Assembly (NCBI GenBank): GCA_016789785.1
Contig: JAEUQE010000054.1
Location: forward strand, 1 to 40,823
Origin: Bryobacterales bacterium
GTDB taxonomy: Bacteria > Acidobacteriota > Terriglobia > Bryobacterales > Bryobacteraceae
DNA length: 40,823 nt
Direction of reading: 5' to 3'
Shown: positions 34,970-40,823 of the stretch, one piece after another
Layout of the letters: every line of letters begins with the position of its first letter
Numbering within the stretch: the first letter of the stretch is position 1
Program-made: the position numbers and the translations under genes
Notes under the pieces: model-generated
Databases searched by the model: none
What the model saw: only the letters and a program-made list of their open reading frames with translations
What the model was told of the DNA's origin: nothing

Positions 34970-35533
34970 TCAGCCTGTGCGTCTCCAGCAATCGGCGATG
35001 TGATCATCCACCATGCCGACGGCCTGCATGAAGGCATAGCAGATGGTGGATCCGACGAACCGGAAGCCGCGTTTCTTCAGATCCTTGCTCATTGCGTCGC
35101 TGATGGGCGTCTTCGCGGGCACTTCCTTCAGTGTTCGGAAGTGATTCACCACCGGCTTGCCATCCACGAAGCTCCAGATGTAGCGATCGAAACTGCCGAA
35201 CTCCTTTTGGACGGCAAGGAAGGCGCGTGCGTTATCGGCAACCGCGTGGATCTTGAGACGGTTGCGAACAATCGACGCGTCCTGCATCAGGCGTTCGAGC
35301 TTGTCTTCCTTGAACCGTGCAACCTTGACGGCGTCGAAGTTCGCAAAGGCCTTGCGATATCCTTCACGCTTCTTGAGAATGGTGCTCCAGGAAAGGCCCG
35401 CCTGCGCGCCTTCGAGGTTCAACATCTCGAAGAGATGCCGGTCGTCGTGTACTGGCACGCCCCACTCCTCGTCGTGATACCGCACGTACATCTCGTCGGT
35501 ACCACACCACGCGCACCGGATTCGTTGTTCCAT
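34970..35533 (-). CDS. tag: DNA-3-methyladenine glycosylase I
   Basis: This 187-residue monofunctional glycosylase removes 3-methyladenine from alkylated DNA in base-excision repair. Tag family features are clear: CAWCGTDEMYVRYHDEEWG at the N-terminus, zinc ligands C7, H20, H178 and C182 with the same spacing as in the E. coli enzyme, the pocket acid E41 in LEGAQAGLSW, and GSTICYAFMQAVGMVDDH near the end. The ATG at 35533 has a GAGGAG ribosome site upstream on the minus strand. It is divergent from the CoA-transferase gene, with about 50 bases of shared control region. Confidence 0.95.
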   Translation of the reverse strand: MEQRIRCAWCGTDEMYVRYHDEEWGVPVHDDRHLFEMLNLEGAQAGLSWSTILKKREGYRKAFANFDAVKVARFKEDKLERLMQDASIVRNRLKIHAVADNARAFLAVQKEFGSFDRYIWSFVDGKPVVNHFRTLKEVPAKTPISDAMSKDLKKRGFRFVGSTICYAFMQAVGMVDDHIADCWRRTG

Positions 35534-35585
35534 GATAGGGCTCCTCGTTGACACTTCCGAGTAAGTTAGCATGGAGCGATCCCTC

Positions 35586-36788
35586 ATGACCTCGCCTCTC
35601 GACAATCTCCGTGTCCTCGACTTCACGCACGCCCTCGCGGGCCCGTACTGCACCATGCTGATGGCCACCTATGGTGCCGAGGTTTACAAGATCGAAGGCA
35701 TCGGCACGGGCGACATGGGGCGCACCTGGGGGCCGCCGTTTCAGGGCGGGGAAGCCTCGTATTTCCTTGGAGTGAATACCGGAAAGAAAGGCGTCGCGAT
35801 CAACCTGAAGCATCCGCGCGGACTCGAATTGTGCCGGGCGATGGTGGAGAAGGCCGATGTGCTGATTGAGAATCTTCGCCCCGGTGCGCTGGAACGTCTC
35901 GGGCTTGGCTACAAGGAGTGCGCCACGCTCAATCCGAGACTTGTGTATTGCTCCATCTCGGGCTATGGCCAGGATGGTCCATCGCGCGATGAGCCTGCCA
36001 TGGATCTCATCCTGCAAGCGACCAGCGGGCTGATCAGCGTGACGGGCACCGGTCCGGAATCGCTCGCGCGATGCGGGCATTCGGTGGCCGACATCACGGC
36101 GGGCATGGCGGCGCTGATCGGAATCCTGATGGCGCTGCGAGCGCGCGAAACCACGGGACGCGGGCAGTTTGTCGATGTTGGGATGCTGGATGCCATGGTC
36201 TCGGCGATGTGTTCGAATTTCGCGAATCTGTTTGGATCGGGCAACGTGCCGGGCCCGCTGGGCACGGCTTTCGCGACCATTGTTCCGTATCGCACGTTCC
36301 GCACTTCGGACGGCGAACTCGCCATCGCCGTAGCGAGCGAAAAGCTGTGGCAACAGTTCTGCGAGACGATCGGCATGCCGGAACTTGCATCAGATGAGCG
36401 CTACCTGACGAATCCGTTGCGCGTGAAGAATCGCGGGACGTTGGAGCCGGTGCTCGCGGCGATGTTTCGTGAGAAGACCACGGCGGAGTGGATGGCGACG
36501 CTTCGCGCGGGTGGCGTGCCGTGCGGTCCGGTTCGCGATCTCCGTGAAGTGAGCGAGGACCCGCAGGCCGCCGCGCGTGACATGTTTCCCGTGGTGCGGC
36601 ATGCGACGGCGGGCGATGTGCGCGTGACGGGGGCGCCGATCAAGTTCAGTGAAACGCCGGGCCGTGTGCGTGAGGCGGCACCGCTCGCCGCCGGGCACAC
36701 GCGGGAAGCGTTGAAGGAACTTCTGCAAATGGATGATGCCGCGATTGACGAGTGCGTGCGCGAGGGGATCGTGATGGAGCGGTCTTAA
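35586..36788 (+). CDS. CoA-transferase family III (CaiB/BaiF type)
   Basis: This protein of about 400 residues transfers CoA between carboxylic acids through an aspartyl-CoA intermediate. The fold signature VLDFTHALAGPYCTMLMATYGAEVYKIE begins it. NLRPGALERLGLGY and YCSISGYGQDGP follow, and the catalytic Asp is in EPAMDLILQA (D140 from this start). The ATG at 35586 is preferred because a GGAG at 35573-35576 lies 9 bases before it; an ATG at 35571 adds five residues and has no ribosome site. Closest groups by look are succinyl- or formyl-CoA transferases, but substrates cannot be assigned. Its neighbours give no pathway clue. Confidence 0.9.
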   Translation: MTSPLDNLRVLDFTHALAGPYCTMLMATYGAEVYKIEGIGTGDMGRTWGPPFQGGEASYFLGVNTGKKGVAINLKHPRGLELCRAMVEKADVLIENLRPGALERLGLGYKECATLNPRLVYCSISGYGQDGPSRDEPAMDLILQATSGLISVTGTGPESLARCGHSVADITAGMAALIGILMALRARETTGRGQFVDVGMLDAMVSAMCSNFANLFGSGNVPGPLGTAFATIVPYRTFRTSDGELAIAVASEKLWQQFCETIGMPELASDERYLTNPLRVKNRGTLEPVLAAMFREKTTAEWMATLRAGGVPCGPVRDLREVSEDPQAAARDMFPVVRHATAGDVRVTGAPIKFSETPGRVREAAPLAAGHTREALKELLQMDDAAIDECVREGIVMERS

Positions 36789-36962
36789 CCATAGTCCACC
36801 TTTATGATCTCGGTCTCATATCTTGATGAGCGCTAAGGCGCAGTAGCGCACGCGCCAACGCGTGACATATCGCCTCTCAAGCCGACACCCCGGACTGCGA
36901 CGAGTTGCGGATAGGGTTCGGGAGTACCACAAGAAACATGCGACTGAGCTTTTGATACGCCG

Positions 36963-36980
36963 AACTGAGCCCGGTCAGTT
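36963..36980 (-). terminator. hairpin over the stop of the repeat protein
   Basis: AACTGA (36963-36968) and TCAGTT (36975-36980) form a perfect 6-bp stem with a 6-base loop. It overlaps the TGA of the minus-strand gene and has no T-run, so it is weak evidence for termination. Nothing else in 36789-36962 can be supported. Confidence 0.25.
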
Positions 36981-37862
36981 GCCACCACTCGAGATTTTGC
37001 GGCGGCTCGCCAGCTTGTCGAGTTCCTTCTTAAACAGCGCGTTCTCAGGGAACTGGTGGTGCAACTCATGCAGAAGCTTCTCCGCTTCCAGCGGGCGCTT
37101 CTCACGCAGATGGATGATCGAGAGCAACACCTTCGCGAACGGCTTGAAGTAACGGCCCTGTTTCGACACGAGTTCCAGATTGCGCACCGCCACGGACTTC
37201 GAACCTTCCGTCTTCTCAAATCGCACAATCCAGCGCACGAAGAACGGAACGCTGCCAAGGAGGTATTCGCTGACGCCCGTGGTGAGGTAAGCGTCATAGA
37301 ACTGCGAATCCGCGGAGAGCAGTTTCAGAGCCCACTTGTGCGACTCTTTGGCATAGCTCAGGCTGCCAAGCTGGCGTTTCTCCACCAGTGCAAGGTAATC
37401 CGTCTGAATGCCCGCGGCCACGCACATCGCAAACAACGCGTTCTTGTCGTTGGCATCTTTCTTGAAAGCTTCATCGGCGTATTGCCGTGCCTTTGCGATC
37501 GCGCCCATCAGTTCTTCCCGCACCTTCGGATCCGCATGCAGCTTCTTCTTCTCCGCGATGCGCTTGTCGTTGCCGAAGAACTCGCTTTCGAGAATCGACA
37601 GCCGGTCGAGTTCGTAGAACAGATAGGCCGCCGATCGCATGCCGTAACCGAGCGGGTCGCGGGGATTGCGCTCGATGTGCGTGGTGATGGCATTCTGCGC
37701 GCCCGCGAAGTCGAGCCGGTAGAGCTTGTCGAAGGCCATGTCGAGCGGGGACGCTTCGATGGCGCGCGACGAAGGTGCGCACACCAGCAGAATCGCCACC
37801 CACGAAAGGACGCGCAAGCCCAGTGCGAGACGCATACGGACCGTCGTCAGCATGTCCCTCAT
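36975..37862 (-). CDS. exported TPR-like protein
   Basis: This 295-residue protein has a signal sequence (hydrophobic VLSWVAILLVCAP, cleavage near residue 34) and a helical body with three to five TPR-like pairs, for example LDFAGAQNAITTHIERNPRDP, ARQYADEAFKKDANDKNALF and REKRPLEAEKLLHELHHQFPENALF. TPRs mediate protein contacts; no enzyme motif is seen. The segment with LLGSVPFFVRWIVRF may touch the membrane. Its ATG overlaps the glnE stop as ATGA, so it is translated with glnE. A second in-frame ATG at 37853 could also serve. Similar exported repeat proteins are common in Acidobacteriota; function unknown. Confidence 0.8.
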   Translation of the reverse strand: MRDMLTTVRMRLALGLRVLSWVAILLVCAPSSRAIEASPLDMAFDKLYRLDFAGAQNAITTHIERNPRDPLGYGMRSAAYLFYELDRLSILESEFFGNDKRIAEKKKLHADPKVREELMGAIAKARQYADEAFKKDANDKNALFAMCVAAGIQTDYLALVEKRQLGSLSYAKESHKWALKLLSADSQFYDAYLTTGVSEYLLGSVPFFVRWIVRFEKTEGSKSVAVRNLELVSKQGRYFKPFAKVLLSIIHLREKRPLEAEKLLHELHHQFPENALFKKELDKLASRRKISSGGN

Positions 37863-40789
37863 GCAGTGAACAACCGGTCAAAGAATTCGCGAGTGCGGTC
37901 GCGGATCTGAGCCAGCTCTGCCTCGAGTGGCTGGTCGTGCAAGTGCTCCGAGGTCCAACGTCCAACAAGTGCTGTTAACATGTCTAACTGAGATTGTGAC
38001 TTAGGAAGCGACCCTTCTGCTTGACCGACCATCACGCGCAGGCCATGATCGAGCGCGCGATAGAAGGAGGCGGCATCCCGGAGAAAGGCTGCATCGGCCC
38101 GTTCCAGGTGGCCCATCTTCTCGATGACATCAATGCGCGCCGGTGTGTTCAGCACTTTGAAAAAGATTCCGGCGCCCTTCAAGCGCAGGAACAGCAGCGC
38201 GAAGTCGATGTCATAGAAGCCGCCACGGCCGGCCTTGAGGTCGTTGTCAGCGCCTTGTTCCCGCTCCAGCCGGAGGCGCATTTGCCGCAACTGTTTTTGT
38301 GACCGGCCGCTCTGTCCGTAGCGCCGCCAATCGAGATCCTGCAACTCGCTCAGGAACTCCGTGGCTCGTTCGATGCCGCCGGCCACCGCGCGCGCCTTCA
38401 TGTAGGTGATTCCCTCCCATGCTTCGGCGCGGCTCTCGAAGTACTCCTTGTAGCTATTCTCCGTCTGCACCAGTTCGCCTTCGCGCCCGTTCGGACGGAG
38501 GCGGGTATCCACGGAGAACATCACGCCTTCGCCCGTATAGGCTGACAGGCGATCAATCATGGTGCGTGCCACGCGCGTCCAGAACTGATGTTCGCCGGCA
38601 TCGGCGTCACGCAGCACGAATACGAGATCCGCGTCGGAGGCCAGGTCGAATTCGCGCATCCCGAGCCGTCCGAGCGCGACCACCATCATCTGGTCACTTG
38701 CGCGATAGTTTCCAGTGGCTGGGGGATGGGTCAACAGCGTTTGCTCAACGGCAATGCGATACGCGGCGCGGATGGCTGCGTCGGCGAGCGAAGAAGTACG
38801 AATCAGCGTGTTAAATACGGGCGTTCCCAGGCAGATACTCTCGGCCTGAATGCGAAACATCTCACGACGGAAGAACTTCCGCAGATCATTCGCATCTTCG
38901 AGTGCGTCGGCCTCCTCAATTGTCGCGTCGTGCCCTGGCGATTCGCGCATCCGCTTCAACTCGAGCAGCAACTCGGGGAACCGCATCATCTGTTCGGAGA
39001 AGTAAGGGCTGTGTTCGAAGATGTCGAGCAGATAGCCGGTGAGCACGGAATCCGAATTCAGCCATTCGAGCCACTCCGGATTCGGAACAATCCACTCCAG
39101 GTAGCGCTCCAGGGTACGAGTTCCGCGCTTCATTCCCGCGCGGCTCACGGCCGAGGCGAGTTGGGGTGCGCGCTGATCAAGAAAGCGGACCAGATTACTG
39201 TCCGCGGGCTCGACGAACACCTGCTCGGCCGGCGCGCTCGCGGGCTTGTTTCCCGATGCCGGCGTTGCCGATGTTCCGTAGTAGTACATTGCCTGATGGG
39301 CGTGAATCACACGCTCGTACAACTCGCGCACTTCTTCGAAATGCTGCTGAAGGCGTGAGAGAAGCTTATCGGCGGAAGGCTGGCTGCCGAGTTCCGTGGC
39401 TGGCATACGACGCGCCAGCACGCCGATCGCTTCACGATCCTGCGGCAACGTGTGGGTCTGGCGATCGTCCTCGAATTGGAGCCGGTGTTCGAGATGGCGG
39501 AGGAACTCGTAAGCCGAGGCAAGCCGGGAGTGTTCCACGTCGCTGAGCAGGTTCTTATCGCGCAGACGGAACAGAGAGTGCAGCGTCGCCCCGTGGCGCA
39601 CCCAAGGCTCGCGGCCGCCATGCAGACGCTGGAGGCACTGCACGAGAAACTCGATATCGCGGATGCCGCCCCGCGCGAGCTTGATGTCCACTTCCTTCGT
39701 CCCGCGGCGCTGATTCAGCTTCTCCTGGATCCGCTCGCGTGTCACCGACACCGCTTCCACCGCCGAAAAGTCCAGCGTGGAGGAGTAGGTGAGCGGCTCC
39801 ACGAATTCCAGCAGCCGGCGCCCTGGAGACTTGTCACCCGCGGCGACGCGCGCCTTGATCAGCATCTGCAATTCCCAGTCGCGCGCCCGTTGCTGATAGT
39901 ACTTCTCGGCGCCTTCGAGTGAAATGCACACTTCGCCGAGTTTGCCATCGGGACGCAAACGCAGATCCACGCGATAGCACAGACCCTCGGAGGTGTAGGT
40001 GGAAAGCAGTGCCGTGAACTGGTTGGCGACCTTCTTGAAGAACTCCTTGTTGGTGATGGAGCGCTCCCCGTCGGTCTCACCGTTTGCCGAGTAAAGGAAC
40101 ATCAAGTCGATGTCCGAACTGTAGTTCAACTCGCCGCCGCCGAGCTTGCCGAGTGCGATGACGCTGAACTCGCAAACTCGCGAGTTGCCATCGGCATCCT
40201 GATACCGAGGTACGCCATGCTTCTTGATCAGCTCATCGCGAAGATGGCAGTAGGTGACGTTGAGGATGGCATCGGCGAGATTGGACAGCTCTTCGGTGGT
40301 CTCGGCGAGGTTGCACAAACCCGAAATGTCGCGCAGCAGAATGCGCAGAATCTGCTGACGCCGGAACTGCGCCAGATGCAGGGCTGAGGGCACGCCGGAT
40401 CCGCCCTTCAGCAGGAACTGCTCCAGCATCATCTCCATCTCTTCGGAACTCAGATGCCGGTGCAGATCGCCATCCAGCACGACTTCCTCGATCCAGTGTG
40501 GCTGCTGCAAGATTTCCTCGGCGAGGAACCGGCTGTTGGCGAACACCGTGATGAGCGGGAGCAGGACCTGAGGCGTATTCGTGAGGCGATGGAAATCTTC
40601 GGGCTTGTCGCTAAGCAGCCGCACCAGGAAGGTGAGCGCGGAATCCGGATCAGCCGATGTGCCAACCAGATAGGTGAGGCGGCTGAGCAGTTCGGGGGCC
40701 AGATGGGGCGCGAGGGTGGCGAAATTGGCTACGGCCCGCTCCCGATGGCGGTAGTCCGCGGCGCTGGACGCTGTGATCAGGCTCTTCAT
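37859..40789 (-). CDS. glnE: glutamine-synthetase adenylyltransferase/deadenylylase
   Basis: This bifunctional enzyme of about 976 residues adds and removes AMP on glutamine synthetase in response to PII and glutamine. It has two nucleotidyltransferase domains. The N-terminal one has ALGKLGGGELNYSSDID (SDID near residues 225-228), and the C-terminal one has ALGRLGMREFDLASDADL. Each is followed by a helical GlnD-UR/GlnE-type region with LRLRPDG or TRLRPNG and RGGIRDIEF or GRGGFYDIDF. The ATG at 40789 is chosen; a GTG at 40807 adds six residues and is possible, and neither has a clear ribosome site. A TACACT (40813-40818, minus) could be a -10. It overlaps the following exported TPR gene by four bases. 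Confidence 0.95.
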   Translation of the reverse strand: MKSLITASSAADYRHRERAVANFATLAPHLAPELLSRLTYLVGTSADPDSALTFLVRLLSDKPEDFHRLTNTPQVLLPLITVFANSRFLAEEILQQPHWIEEVVLDGDLHRHLSSEEMEMMLEQFLLKGGSGVPSALHLAQFRRQQILRILLRDISGLCNLAETTEELSNLADAILNVTYCHLRDELIKKHGVPRYQDADGNSRVCEFSVIALGKLGGGELNYSSDIDLMFLYSANGETDGERSITNKEFFKKVANQFTALLSTYTSEGLCYRVDLRLRPDGKLGEVCISLEGAEKYYQQRARDWELQMLIKARVAAGDKSPGRRLLEFVEPLTYSSTLDFSAVEAVSVTRERIQEKLNQRRGTKEVDIKLARGGIRDIEFLVQCLQRLHGGREPWVRHGATLHSLFRLRDKNLLSDVEHSRLASAYEFLRHLEHRLQFEDDRQTHTLPQDREAIGVLARRMPATELGSQPSADKLLSRLQQHFEEVRELYERVIHAHQAMYYYGTSATPASGNKPASAPAEQVFVEPADSNLVRFLDQRAPQLASAVSRAGMKRGTRTLERYLEWIVPNPEWLEWLNSDSVLTGYLLDIFEHSPYFSEQMMRFPELLLELKRMRESPGHDATIEEADALEDANDLRKFFRREMFRIQAESICLGTPVFNTLIRTSSLADAAIRAAYRIAVEQTLLTHPPATGNYRASDQMMVVALGRLGMREFDLASDADLVFVLRDADAGEHQFWTRVARTMIDRLSAYTGEGVMFSVDTRLRPNGREGELVQTENSYKEYFESRAEAWEGITYMKARAVAGGIERATEFLSELQDLDWRRYGQSGRSQKQLRQMRLRLEREQGADNDLKAGRGGFYDIDFALLFLRLKGAGIFFKVLNTPARIDVIEKMGHLERADAAFLRDAASFYRALDHGLRVMVGQAEGSLPKSQSQLDMLTALVGRWTSEHLHDQPLEAELAQIRDRTREFFDRLFTA

Positions 40790-40823
40790 TGACGACGAGG
40801 TCGACACTGCGAGTGTATCAAGC

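Noticed and set aside
1..40823. CRISPR array, tRNA, rRNA, prophage or insertion-sequence genes
   Set aside because: I saw no regularly spaced direct repeats, cloverleaf-like sequence, conserved rRNA segments, or transposase/integrase motifs. No covariance search could be run, so a missed small RNA remains possible.

Overview
The window looks like a chromosomal piece of an Acidobacteriota genome from the Solibacter/Bryobacterales lineage. Three things point there: a secreted NHL-repeat protein ending in the C-terminal domain known as TIGR03437, which is abundant in Solibacter; three very large Oar-like TonB-dependent receptors with an N-terminal carboxypeptidase-regulatory-like domain; and several twin-arginine (Tat) or lipoprotein-exported hydrolases, including two Cys-type sulfatases. 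I see no rRNA, tRNA, CRISPR array, transposase or integrase gene.

Layout. 1-5739: tandem NHL beta-propeller paralogues, the first cut by the window edge. 5740-6017: a REP/MITE-like intergenic repeat, with a second, inverted copy at 28534-28707. 6011-7393 (minus): a Tat sulfatase. 7451-10029: a cytoplasmic molybdopterin oxidoreductase overlapping a lipoprotein. 10105-18028: a TonB receptor followed by a 16-codon remnant of a Tat-exported protein, then a second TonB receptor abutting a beta-propeller phytase. 18284-21472: a tightly overlapping three-gene cassette (DUF262/GmrS-like protein, ABC-type ATPase with a DUF3696 tail, unknown third protein) that looks like a defence system and resembles the Menshen class as I remember it. 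21589-24669: an OB-fold exported protein, the PcrA/UvrD helicase and a 50-residue basic protein. 24729-28509: an APC permease, a 5-dehydro-4-deoxyglucarate dehydratase and a phosphohexomutase. 28791-33445: a third TonB receptor with a Tat-exported alpha/beta hydrolase. 33457-35533 (minus): 3-methyladenine glycosylase I followed by a second sulfatase. 35586-36788: a CoA-transferase family III enzyme. 36975-40789 (minus): GlnE overlapping an exported repeat protein.

How it fits together. The dominant theme is scavenging of polymers and organic esters from soil. Each TonB receptor stop codon is followed within 0-2 bases, or overlapped, by the start of an exported protein: a phytase, an esterase-like hydrolase, and one eroded gene. 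This suggests receptor/enzyme couplets. The two sulfatases add desulfation. The core genes (pcrA, glnE, tag, phosphohexomutase) are ordinary chromosomal genes. The DUF262/ATPase cassette is the most accessory-looking part. A hand count of 19381-19620, spanning the ATPase start, gives about 50% G+C, against about 62-63% in two lines of neighbouring genes.
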